From positions 1 to 5,688 of the forward strand of contig JAGGDZ010000248.1 in the NCBI GenBank assembly GCA_024648655.1: DNA of 5,688 nt, read 5' to 3'. Under the pieces are notes generated by a model. That model worked only from the letters and a program-made list of their open reading frames with translations. It searched no databases and was not told the origin of the DNA. The translations under genes and the position numbers were made by a program. The stretch comes from Chloroflexota bacterium. GTDB taxonomy: Bacteria > Chloroflexota > Dehalococcoidia > Lucifugimonadales > JADFKI01. This document shows, piece after piece, positions 1 to 5,688 of the stretch. The first letter of the stretch is position 1. Each line of letters begins with the position of its first letter.

Positions 1-1952
1 TGTACACGCCGGACGAAAACGACCCGGACGAGGCGCTAGCCGAGATCACGATCGACACGGAAGACCCCGACCTCATTGAGGCACGGACGGGCGTGGCGTG
101 GGACTCGACGGACTCCAAGTACGACGACGACTCCACTTTCATCCAGCTTCTGTTCGATGACCTCACGGCTCTTGACCCAACATCGATAGAGACCGACGAC
201 TTCGATGTCGAAGGACACACGATTAAGGCAGTGCACTGGTACGACGTTTCCGATACTGATGACGACACCGCCTGGGGCGATGACGACGACAGCACGACGC
301 CTACCCGCTACGCATTGGGTGGCGGCAATACCAAGCGCGGATATCCGCTCAGGCAATCCCTCAGAAACGCGGTATTCCTCGAGCTTGAAGACGAACTGGC
401 GCCGGACGAAACTCCGGACGTGACGATAGTGCCTAACGGTATTCTCGACTCCGCCGGTAACGAGCAGGACGATGATGACGTAGAGGCAGACGACTGGATC
501 GCGCCGAGCTTCACGATAGTGTCAATAAGCTCACCGAGTACTCCTGAAGGCTCCAGCGACCAGCTGGCAGGCGACGGCGACGAAGTGACGATAGTCTTGA
601 CCTCCGACGAGCGGATACAGCAGACTCGCCCGATGATTAGCGTTACGCATGTGAACGCGCCGGCAGGCTGCGTGAACACGAAGATGTCGCCCGACTATGG
701 TCGCGGCGAAATCATGACGGGTGACGACTGCGGCGCCAGGGCAACCGGCGGCACGCTCGGCACCACGTTCGAAAGAATCTCCAACACCGAGTGGATAGTA
801 ACGGTGGACGAGCCTGATGACACCGGCTACTACAACATATATGTTTCGGGCAACGACCGTTCCGAGCAGAGGAACCAGGGCAGCGAAGGTATCGCAGCCG
901 ACAGTATCGCGACGAAGTTCTTCGAGCGCGACGGCGATGTGAACTCTGATGACGCACACTACTACCAGGCAGACATCAACCTGTCAGCGCCGGGTGTACG
1001 CGTAAGCGGCGTGCAGATCGAGGACACCGAGCCTACGGTCGAGTTCAAGACCCCGCTCTTCGTTGAGCTGGACTTCACCAGGCCGTACATATCCGACTGC
1101 TCCGACGATGTGGACAATGACGAACGCGCCGCTAACTGCTACGCGGAGAGCGACGAGTACGCGAAGGACGGCTTCGACTCGGTTACCGTTACGAGCTTCA
1201 TGCTCAATGGCACTGACATAACTGACAGCGTCAAGACGACCGACGACGAGACCTTCCTGGTAGCCATCGACGCCATAGCGGTGGGCGACCACGAGATCGA
1301 GATACAGGCAATGGACCAGGCGGGCAATATGCTCGACAAGGCACTGTCTGTCGAATTCGAGGTCGAAGAGCGCGATGCATTCAGCAAGCGCCTCAGCCCG
1401 GGCTGGAACCTGGTTAGCCTACCCGGCGAGCCGGCAGACAGCGACATAAGCGTGATATTCGGCTCTGACGTAGAAGTGCGTACCGTTTACACCTACGACC
1501 CGATCATACCTGGCGGCTGGATGGTCGCAGTCCGCGAGTCGCTCGACAGCGACTGGCAGGGCGACCTGACGGACATCACGGCAAGGCGCGGTTACTGGGT
1601 GCTGAGCGACGCGATACAAGACTGGGAGGTTTCAATACCCAGGCTAGCCGGTGGAGCCGTTGGTAGCGGCACGCCGATCCAGCCGCCGGTCATCGCGCTG
1701 TACGCAGGCTGGAACCTGGTTCCTGTGATAGATGTTACCGGCAACTTCGCCGGCGAAGGAATCTCGGCTTCGGCATACCTGCAGAGCCTCGACGACGGAC
1801 TGGACCTCGCCAGGGTGCTTGGCTTCGACACCATCACCAACACGTGGAGCACAGTAATGGCTCCCGAAGGCGGGGAGAGCGATACACTCAAGTACGGCAA
1901 GGCATACTGGGTGTTCGTGCGGCAGGCAGCCAGCCTGGTGCCCGGCAACTAG
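1..1952 (+). CDS. Large acidic secreted/surface protein with Ig-like segments and two C-terminal GWNLV modules (5' partial)
   Basis: The frame is open from base 3 with no stop before it, so the protein starts upstream; the GTG at 93 is only the first in-window start codon and is unlikely to be real. At least 649 residues are present, ending at TAG 1950-1952. The N-terminal part (window residues about 25-165) has the pattern of an SbsA-like Ig domain (Big_5 type): a strand with FIQLLFDDL, then a long insert, then RNAVFLELEDEL and PDVTIVPNGILDSAGN. Further beta-rich segments follow, ending in EIEIQAMDQAGN near residue 440. Four cysteines fall in two pairs (about residues 223/243 and 366/379), which could form disulfides outside the cell. 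Asp is extremely frequent, including DDDD runs, consistent with cation binding or a saline habitat. Two GWNLV...YWV modules form the C-terminus, with no membrane helix after them. The signal peptide would lie outside the window. A role in an S-layer or cell-surface structure is inferred; the exact family is not identified. Confidence 0.85.
   Translation, partial: YTPDENDPDEALAEITIDTEDPDLIEARTGVAWDSTDSKYDDDSTFIQLLFDDLTALDPTSIETDDFDVEGHTIKAVHWYDVSDTDDDTAWGDDDDSTTPTRYALGGGNTKRGYPLRQSLRNAVFLELEDELAPDETPDVTIVPNGILDSAGNEQDDDDVEADDWIAPSFTIVSISSPSTPEGSSDQLAGDGDEVTIVLTSDERIQQTRPMISVTHVNAPAGCVNTKMSPDYGRGEIMTGDDCGARATGGTLGTTFERISNTEWIVTVDEPDDTGYYNIYVSGNDRSEQRNQGSEGIAADSIATKFFERDGDVNSDDAHYYQADINLSAPGVRVSGVQIEDTEPTVEFKTPLFVELDFTRPYISDCSDDVDNDERAANCYAESDEYAKDGFDSVTVTSFMLNGTDITDSVKTTDDETFLVAIDAIAVGDHEIEIQAMDQAGNMLDKALSVEFEVEERDAFSKRLSPGWNLVSLPGEPADSDISVIFGSDVEVRTVYTYDPIIPGGWMVAVRESLDSDWQGDLTDITARRGYWVLSDAIQDWEVSIPRLAGGAVGSGTPIQPPVIALYAGWNLVPVIDVTGNFAGEGISASAYLQSLDDGLDLARVLGFDTITNTWSTVMAPEGGESDTLKYGKAYWVFVRQAASLVPGN
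1401..1919 (+). repeat. Two diverged copies of a GWNLV...YWV protein module
   Basis: Two copies of about 65-70 codons close the large surface protein. Copy 1 opens with GWNLVSLPG (from 1401) and closes with GYWVL (1590-1604). Copy 2 opens with GWNLVPVIDV (from 1707) and closes with AYWVF (1902-1916). Between the ends both hold a helix-like stretch followed by an aromatic strand (VRTVYTYDP in copy 1, LARVLGFDTITNTW in copy 2). The nucleotide sequences have diverged, so this is an old protein-level duplication. Modules of this shape occur at the C-terminus of secreted proteins in several bacterial phyla; their ligand is not known to me. Confidence 0.75.
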
Positions 1953-1968
1953 AATAACAGCAATGCGA

Positions 1969-2002
1969 TGCGCTCCTTCGTCCATAGCGGCGGGGGAGCG
2001 CA
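1969..2002 (+). other. GC-rich hairpin just after the first gene
   Basis: TGCGCTCC (1969-1976) pairs perfectly with GGAGCGCA (1995-2002) across an 18-base loop, starting 16 bases after the stop codon. No T-tract follows, so it is not a standard intrinsic terminator. It could protect the 3' end of the message or assist the hairpin at 2088-2121. Confidence 0.35.
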
Positions 2003-2087
2003 CCAAAACCGGGCAGCCTGCACGGTTGCGGCGCATAAGCCTATTGAGAATCGAACCGACCTAAGCGCGAAAAAAAAGATCAAGTAA

Positions 2088-2121
2088 CAAAGCCCCCTCC
2101 CTGCAAAGGAAGGGGGCTTTG
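2088..2121. terminator. Terminator-like hairpin, possibly bidirectional
   Basis: CAAAGCCCCCT (2088-2098) pairs with AGGGGGCTTTG (2111-2121), an 11-bp perfect stem that can extend by CC/GG past a bulged A. On the plus strand it is followed by only a few Ts (GCTTTG). On the minus strand a run of eight Ts (complement of 2070-2077) lies about ten bases beyond the stem. It most likely ends transcription of the large surface-protein gene from the left. The better T-tract faces the other way, though no minus-strand gene is visible immediately to its right. Confidence 0.6.
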
Positions 2122-2170
2122 CTTTGCCCACCAAGCCGGTTTCGCCGGCGCTTGACAACCATGAGAATTA

Positions 2171-2199
2171 TGGACGATGTGCCCCGTAATGGATATAAT
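2171..2199 (+). promoter_or_regulatory. Sigma70-like promoter of the stalked surface protein
   Basis: A perfect -10 box TATAAT lies at 2194-2199. A -35 candidate TGGACG (2171-2176), matching TTGACA at four of six positions, sits 17 bases upstream. Transcription would start near 2206, giving a leader of about 60 bases before the ATG at 2266. A perfect TTGACA at 2152-2157 is too far away (36-base gap) to pair with this -10 box. Confidence 0.5.
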
Positions 2200-2265
2200 G
2201 ACTAGTGGTGCACGGTGTGGATTGGCGTATGGTTTGCAGATGCGTGAATATAACCTAAGCTAGAG

Positions 2266-3369
2266 ATGGGGAAAATGAAAATCAATAAATTGGCAATGGC
2301 GCTGTTAGGCGTCTTATTTTTTGCAGGGGCTGTTTTACTATTTCCGGCAGAGCGAATATCGGCGCAAGGTCAAACGCCGGTTCCGACGCCAGTGCAGTCT
2401 GTGCCGCCGATTCCCATGATACTGTCGGGCCTCGCGGAAGGAGCACCGGACGGCTACAGCGTGATAGGTAGAATTACCCACGGCGTCGTCGTGTACGAGA
2501 CCCAGCCGTCCGTCATTAAGGATGGCAGGTATCTGCTAACGGTCGCGCCACCCCATTCCGGATTCATCAATGCCGAGGTGGTCCTCAGCCTTGAGGGTGT
2601 CGAAGCGTTCGAGCGGATTTCGCACTCCCCCGGCGCGAGCTACTTCAACTTCACTCTGACCTTCCCCGAAATCCCGGTCGCAACCCTGACCCCTACGCCT
2701 GTGCCTGTCCTTCCGGCGTCATACTCGGGCACGATAACGATAGCGGGCATCGCCGTCAGTGAGGACATGTCACTGGTGGCGAGAGTCGGAAATTACATCA
2801 GCCCGCCGGCCGTGATACTGGAGAGCGGCGAATTCATCAACCTGGTCATACTTACCGAGGACGAGTCGTTGATAGGCGCACCGGTGGAATTCTTCTTGAA
2901 TGGCGAACCTTCCACCCCGCCTGCTATTGGCATTTTTGAGCCTGGCGGGAGGCTGTATGTGGATCTGATATTCGGCAGCGTTCCGCCGACCGAGACGCCA
3001 ATCCCGACGGAGACTCCGGTGCCGCCGACCGCGACCCCCGTGCCGACCGAGACACCTACGGCGACTGCCGTGCCGACCGATACGCCGACTGCAACTCCCG
3101 TACCGCCGACGGAGACTCCCGTACCGCCGACCGATACGCCGACCCCCGTACCGCCGACAGAGACACCGGTTCCGCCAACCGCGACTACGGTGCCCACTAA
3201 CACGCCCATTCCGGTAGTGGAAGCTGAAACCGAAGAAGACGAGCCTAGCGGCGGCTGCCTGGTTGCGAGTCGGATCACTTTCGGGCAGGCCGCGACGAAC
3301 ATGTTCATGCTTCTCGCTCCGTTGGTGATGCTTGGCGGCGCAAAGTATGCAAGAAGGCGGGAAGAGTAA
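2266..3369 (+). CDS. Exported, C-terminally anchored surface protein with duplicated beta-domain and Pro/Thr stalk
   Basis: The protein has 367 residues. A signal peptide is clear: Lys-rich start, hydrophobic core about residues 9-26, and probable cleavage after ISA at residue 33. Two copies of one beta-rich domain follow (about 51-135 and 152-238), separated by a short TPTPVPV linker. Next is a low-complexity TP/VPPT stalk (240-316), an acidic patch (EAETEEDEP), then Gly-Gly-Cys at 329-331, a hydrophobic helix about 341-359, and the tail KYARRREE. Helix plus basic end would stop transfer in the membrane, and the whole C-terminus resembles a cysteine-containing sorting signal. The start is uncertain: ATG 2266 has no good Shine-Dalgarno site, and ATG 2275 (protein beginning MKINKL) gives an equally good signal peptide with a GGGG stretch just before it. 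The stalk would hold the two domains off the cell surface, a role inferred from architecture. No enzyme motif is visible. Confidence 0.85.
   Translation: MGKMKINKLAMALLGVLFFAGAVLLFPAERISAQGQTPVPTPVQSVPPIPMILSGLAEGAPDGYSVIGRITHGVVVYETQPSVIKDGRYLLTVAPPHSGFINAEVVLSLEGVEAFERISHSPGASYFNFTLTFPEIPVATLTPTPVPVLPASYSGTITIAGIAVSEDMSLVARVGNYISPPAVILESGEFINLVILTEDESLIGAPVEFFLNGEPSTPPAIGIFEPGGRLYVDLIFGSVPPTETPIPTETPVPPTATPVPTETPTATAVPTDTPTATPVPPTETPVPPTDTPTPVPPTETPVPPTATTVPTNTPIPVVEAETEEDEPSGGCLVASRITFGQAATNMFMLLAPLVMLGGAKYARRREE
2416..2979 (+). repeat. Two tandem copies of a beta-domain within one gene
   Basis: Copy A (residues about 51-135) and copy B (about 152-238) share an order of landmarks. Each has an opening SG strand (LSGLAEG / YSGTITIAG), a strand with a small basic segment (VIGRITHG / LVARVGNY), a proline and VI before an acidic or glycine turn (PSVIKDGRY / PAVILESGEF), a strand with a GA/NA-V step (INAEVVLSLEG / IGAPVEFFLNG), and a closing hydrophobic strand ending in F (FNFTLTF / YVDLIF). 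The copies are strongly diverged. I recall this domain style as frequent in Chloroflexota exported proteins; it has no function known to me. Confidence 0.7.
2983..3213 (+). repeat. Pro/Thr-rich stalk repeat
   Basis: Seventy-seven codons are built from variations on PPTETPVP, PTATPVP and PTDTPTP, with almost every residue Pro, Thr, Val, Ala, Glu or Asp. The DNA repeats short units around CCGACCGAGAC and GTACCGCCGAC, so copy number may vary by slippage. Pro/Thr stretches of this kind normally act as extended, often glycosylated spacers between an external domain and the membrane anchor, and the position here fits that. Confidence 0.85.
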
Positions 3370-3424
3370 GCATCCCCCAACGGCTTGATGTCTCGCGCTA
3401 GACGCGGGAAGCGAGCGCTCACGA

Positions 3425-3470
3425 ACAATAGGGGGTCCCACTACAATATGGCGGTGGGACCCCCTATTGT
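3425..3470. terminator. Perfect 17-bp inverted repeat after the stalked surface protein
   Basis: ACAATAGGGGGTCCCAC (3425-3441) and its exact reverse complement (3454-3470) flank a 12-base loop, 56 bases after the stop codon at 3369. The stem is very stable, and the position suits transcription termination or mRNA 3'-end protection. There is no true T-tract on either side (TATTGTCGG on the plus strand), so it is not a textbook intrinsic terminator. Because it is symmetrical it may also stop transcription arriving from the minus-strand gene ending at 3632. Confidence 0.5.
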
Positions 3471-3631
3471 CGGAATGCGCCGTAAATCCTGCGAAGTCAA
3501 GGGTTAGTGCCTCCCTATGTGCGGACAAGCGTGAGGTGAAGCGAATCATCCCCGCCCCTAAATATCTATGGGGCACTGTTGCAGAAAGTGTTGAAAGAGG
3601 GAGTTGATTGAAAGAGGAGTGTTCTGTTGAT
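3471..3631. other. Intergenic region between convergent genes
   Basis: No coding frame is convincing. The region contains a sequence resembling an IS6-family insertion-sequence end (GGCACTGTTGCA, 3572-3583), with no partner found in the window, and a short direct repeat just beyond it. It separates the plus-strand surface-protein gene from the 3' end of the broken minus-strand gene. Confidence 0.5.
3591..3620. repeat. Short direct repeat TTGAAAGAGG(G)AGT
   Basis: TTGAAAGAGGGAGT (3591-3604) recurs as TTGAAAGAGGAGT (3608-3620), identical except for one G, with a 17-base period. It lies 12 bases beyond the stop codon of the broken minus-strand gene. Slippage debris or a small protein-binding site are both possible. 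Confidence 0.4.
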
Positions 3632-4897
3632 TTAACTGTGTACCAGCCGCCAGTGGATGTTTACCTCATCCGGACGCCGGATGAGGGCTTTGAGTATCTT
3701 GCCGTCCGTGTCCCGAAGGGTGATGGCGATCGCAGGGTCCTCAGTCTGGAATCGCTTGTGTCTCCCTCTTGCCCTTGGCTGTGAGCGTGAGGTGTGAGTA
3801 GTCCGCTGCGTTCGAGAATTCGACCTCTGCTTGGTACAGCCTTGCTGAACCGTTGCTGTTCAGTGCCCTCCGGCGTGCGTAGTCCATCGCCAAGCTCTTG
3901 CGCTCAGAGACCCACACGCCCAACTGTTTGAAGAACCTGTGTCGCTCTTGGATACTCTGAGCTGCGGGTCGCCCTCAAGCCACCGGTACGGCTCGTCTGA
4001 AGTATCTGGTAGGGCATTTTGTTCTTCGCGTGCGTCCTCCAGCGCGAGAACGATGGTGCCGACTCGGGCGCCGAGGTTGTCTAGGTGGACCTTGCCCTGC
4101 GCCATCCCGTATCCGGTAACTGAGATGCCGAGGCTCTCGTCCTCACTTCCAGTTTGCCGGACTCGTTGAGTTCGTACAGCATGTCGGAGATGACCTTCTT
4201 GTTCTCGTTCTCACGAGGGCTGATGCCGCTTATGATGACGCCACCTGGGCGCATTGCGTGCAGGTAGATCTGTGCCTCGGTGAGGTCGGGCCGAACGACA
4301 CTCAGCCTTGCATTAGACCACTCTGGCTTCCGCCCCGCGAGGGAGCCTGTGTAGCCTTCGGGAAGAAGGTTTAACACACGCTCGGCCAGCGCCTGTGCGA
4401 CGGCGGGATCTAGGTCAGGTTGCATTGAGGGCGCCTCTCCGCAGATACGGTGACCAACGGCATCGTCAGCCTCTATCGCCTCGGGGCAGAACCCGTCGCA
4501 GAGGTAGAACGCCCTGCCGTCAGCGGCAAGAGTGTACGGCTCGGACGTGGAGACCGGTGCATCCTTGTAGATAACCAGTCCGCTCACAGAATGCTCTGCT
4601 CTGCCGGTCACGCAGACTCTGCGCCCACTTCGGCGACCCGCATCGACTGCTCGAAGTAGGAGCACTTCGAGACCACCCGCACCAACTGTTTGCTGTCGCT
4701 CTCGTAGAGCGTAAGCTCGTTGGTGATGGGAAGCCCCTCCTTCCAGTTATCAGGATCGCACTCGCCATAGGTGACATCGACGACGATGTCCTTGACGCTG
4801 GTGCCTTCTCGGTGCCGGCGCCAATGATCCGGACGTAGATTTCGTCAACACTTCTGCTCTCGTACGTCTTCCGGAGATTGATATTCGCGTAGTCCAT
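3632..4897 (-). pseudogene. Unrecognised gene of about 422 codons, broken by five frameshifts
   Basis: It starts at ATG 4897 with a strong Shine-Dalgarno site and ends at TAA 3634-3632. The coding sense moves between frames near 4804, 4620, 4140, 3960 and 3765. The first four each behave as loss of one base, the last as gain of one base in a GGG run. Correcting them gives one continuous protein-like sequence. Segment landmarks in order: MDYANINLRKTYESRSVDEI; VKDIVVDVTYGECDPDNW and YESDSKQLVRVVSKCSYFEQ; VTGRAEHSVSGLVIYKD, YLCDGFCPEAIEADD and GGVIISGISPRENENKKVI; KVHLDNLGARVGTIVLALED; ERHRFFKQLGVWVSERKSLA and LYQAEVEFSNAADYSHLTLT; a C-terminus with AIAITLRDTDGKILKALIRR. It has no signal peptide, membrane helix or DDE triad that I can see. 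I do not recognise the family and propose no function. A non-functional remnant is most likely; local assembly error is the alternative. The breaks are mostly not in long homopolymers. Confidence 0.75.
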
Positions 4898-4902
4898 GTT
4901 TG

Positions 4903-4909
4903 CCTCCTT
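4903..4909 (-). promoter_or_regulatory. Ribosome binding site fixing the start of the broken gene
   Basis: Read on the minus strand, AAGGAGG lies five bases before ATG 4897. This is the best Shine-Dalgarno site in the window. It selects MDYANINL as the true N-terminus over the longer in-frame start at 4999, which would lie inside the upstream terminator hairpin. Confidence 0.75.
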
Positions 4910-4960
4910 GGCATTCTCTGCTCGTGGCGGGTTGATGTTGATATTCTGTATGAATCCTTC

Positions 4961-5020
4961 TTTACAAAACAAAACTAACAAGAATGCCCCCATCGGCAAT
5001 TCTTCGACGGGGGCACTCTT
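4961..5020 (-). terminator. Rho-independent terminator
   Basis: On the minus strand a 16-bp stem (5020-5005 with 4995-4980, perfect except two G-T wobbles) with a CCCCC/GGGGG core and a 9-base loop is followed at once by the T-rich tract GTTAGTTTTGTTTTG. It lies 21 bases after the TAA at 5041 and ends transcription of the PD-(D/E)XK-like gene. The broken gene downstream would therefore need its own promoter, for which I see no good candidate. Confidence 0.9.
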
Positions 5021-5040
5021 CTTGGTCGTATCGAGGATTA

Positions 5041-5514
5041 TTAGTTGGGCTTGTCGATATCCTCGTGCTTGGACCAGAACACACGAGTCTCCTGGTCCCT
5101 GTCGTACGGCCGAGGCACGTCCGAAAGGAGATCGTCAATCCTGTTGTCCTTGAATATGCCTGCGACAGTGGCATAGGTAGGTATCTGCATAAACTTGCTG
5201 ATGTACTCCGCGTTCCGAATTACGCGTGTCGTGTCGCGCTCGTCGGTTGTGTAAGATATCTCCACAGCTATGAAGCGCGGTGCGCGGTCACTAATCTGCT
5301 TTTCGTTGGTCTGTGCTTCTATGATCAGGTCAGCATTCTTGAAGATGTCCTCGTTGTTTTTGGAGATGTCGTCGGTCAAGCCTTCGTCTTTTGCGGCATT
5401 CCAGATGTCGATGATGTCCTGCGATTCGAGAGTCCGGACGAGACGCAAGCTCATTCTGTCCGCAATAAGCGCCGCCTCACGCGCTACTCCCTGTTCGGCA
5501 AACAATCCTCTCAT
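5041..5514 (-). CDS. PD-(D/E)XK nuclease-like protein, probably lacking its N-terminus
   Basis: The frame encodes 157 residues from ATG 5514. The core reads ADLIIEA (Asp62), then FIAVEIS (Glu85), then TDERDTTRVIRNAEYISKF and a YATVAGI strand. This matches, from memory, a family common in cyanobacteria and Chloroflexota with a coiled-coil N-terminus and a PD-(D/E)XK-like domain of pattern AD...EvS..vd..Dv.RA..RA...pvvaG. The usual catalytic Lys of E-x-K is Ser87 here, so nuclease activity is doubtful. ATG 5514 has no Shine-Dalgarno site, and the family's GD-x-[KR]-G motif straddles it: upstream codons in the same frame read SCHIGD directly before MRGLFAE. That frame stays open to a TAG at 5595-5593 with no ATG, GTG or TTG, and its upstream residues (LSSLEG...) look like the coiled coil. 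I infer a 5'-truncated or decayed gene. A strong terminator follows it. Identification is moderate, function unknown. Confidence 0.6.
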   Translation of the reverse strand: MRGLFAEQGVAREAALIADRMSLRLVRTLESQDIIDIWNAAKDEGLTDDISKNNEDIFKNADLIIEAQTNEKQISDRAPRFIAVEISYTTDERDTTRVIRNAEYISKFMQIPTYATVAGIFKDNRIDDLLSDVPRPYDRDQETRVFWSKHEDIDKPN

Positions 5515-5584
5515 GTCGCCGATGTGGCATGAGTTAGAGCTTGTGTCAAATGTTGTGGAAATTCCTTCTAGGCTACTTAACCCA

Positions 5585-5688
5585 TCAGGCAGCTACTGCC
5601 TCCTCAGCGCTCTTAGGCAACTCGGTTAAGATGCCGTCCTCGAACCTCGCTCCGTCCACAAGCAACCCCATCAGGTTCCGTCCTCCGT
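5585..5688 (-). CDS. C-terminal fragment of an unrecognised gene (partial)
   Basis: A frame runs into the window from the right edge and ends at TGA 5587-5585, giving 33 complete codons. The end reads NLMGLLVDGARFEDGILTEL followed by PKSAEEAVAA. The composition (alternating hydrophobic and acidic residues, short Ala-rich end) looks coding, and no other frame competes. Its stop overlaps by a few bases the open frame leading into the PD-(D/E)XK-like gene. The family cannot be named from 33 residues, so any function is open. Confidence 0.5.
   Translation of the reverse strand, partial: GGRNLMGLLVDGARFEDGILTELPKSAEEAVAA

Larger units (their letters stand above)
1953..2265. other. 313-base intergenic region between the two surface-protein genes
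   Basis: No reading frame here looks like a gene. In order the region holds a short GC-rich hairpin (1969-2002), a strong terminator-like hairpin (2088-2121), a small GCCGG/CCGGC hairpin (2135-2149), a TATAAT promoter (2171-2199) and a leader of about 60 bases before the next start codon. The hairpins end one transcription unit and the promoter begins another, so the two genes are probably not in one operon. Confidence 0.7.

Noticed and set aside
2046..2057. GGTTCGATTC on the minus strand, like a tRNA T-loop
   Set aside because: The flanking bases do not form a T-stem, and no anticodon arm, acceptor stem or CCA fits around it.
2152..2157. Perfect TTGACA as a -35 box
   Set aside because: The TATAAT lies 36 bases away, and no acceptable -10 box occurs 16-18 bases downstream.
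2983..3213. Regular short repeats as a possible CRISPR array
   Set aside because: The repeats are codon-phased Pro/Thr coding units with no unique spacers between them.
2770..3576. Long minus-strand open frames opposite the stalked surface protein
   Set aside because: They are rich in Arg or in Gly/Val/Ser, as expected from reading the Pro/Thr repeat DNA backwards, and lack a Shine-Dalgarno site. The plus-strand gene has signal peptide, domains and anchor.
4520..4999. A 159-residue protein starting at 4999
   Set aside because: The start lies in the terminator hairpin, and past about residue 66 the sequence is Ser/Arg-rich out-of-frame translation. Only the part from ATG 4897 to about 4806 belongs to a real gene.
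4984..5532. A 182-codon plus-strand open frame
   Set aside because: It is antisense to the PD-(D/E)XK-like gene, begins inside the terminator hairpin and shows no recognisable features.
5521..5549. Minus-strand TTGACA (5549-5544) as a promoter for the PD-(D/E)XK-like gene
   Set aside because: At 17-base spacing the -10 position reads CACATC, a poor match, and the coding frame appears to run through the site.

Overview
The window has two parts that differ in character. Positions 1-3369 carry two intact plus-strand genes for exported, probably surface-attached proteins. Positions 3632-5688 carry minus-strand genes, at least one of them clearly broken. There are no rRNA or tRNA genes, no CRISPR array and no complete mobile element. 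Base composition is moderately GC-rich. The style of the surface proteins (GWNLV...YWV modules, beta-domains opening SG/YSG, proline/threonine stalk) and the coiled-coil plus PD-(D/E)XK-like protein suggest an uncultured Chloroflexota, perhaps Dehalococcoidia/SAR202-like. That assignment rests on remembered family style, not on a marker gene.

Plus-strand part. The window opens inside a long, very acidic secreted protein with Ig-like beta-sandwich segments and two C-terminal GWNLV...YWV modules (to 1952). A 313-base gap follows with two hairpins and a sigma70-like promoter with a perfect TATAAT. This promoter serves a 367-residue protein (2266-3369) with a signal peptide, two copies of one beta-domain, a 77-residue Pro/Thr stalk, and a C-terminal Gly-Gly-Cys, membrane helix and Arg-cluster tail resembling a protein-sorting signal. 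A perfect 17-bp inverted repeat follows the gene.

Minus-strand part, read right to left. It holds the last 33 codons of an unrecognised gene (stop at 5585), then a PD-(D/E)XK-like protein whose apparent ATG (5514) falls inside what looks like a conserved motif, so its N-terminus is probably missing. A strong rho-independent terminator (4961-5020) follows. Last is a gene of about 422 codons (4897-3632) with a good Shine-Dalgarno site and a reading frame that can be followed to a stop only by crossing five frameshifts. I do not recognise its family.

The two plus-strand genes fit cell-surface display. The minus-strand block looks like decaying accessory DNA. Five frameshifts in 1.27 kb, beside 3.3 kb with none, argue for a real pseudogene, although local sequence error is not excluded.
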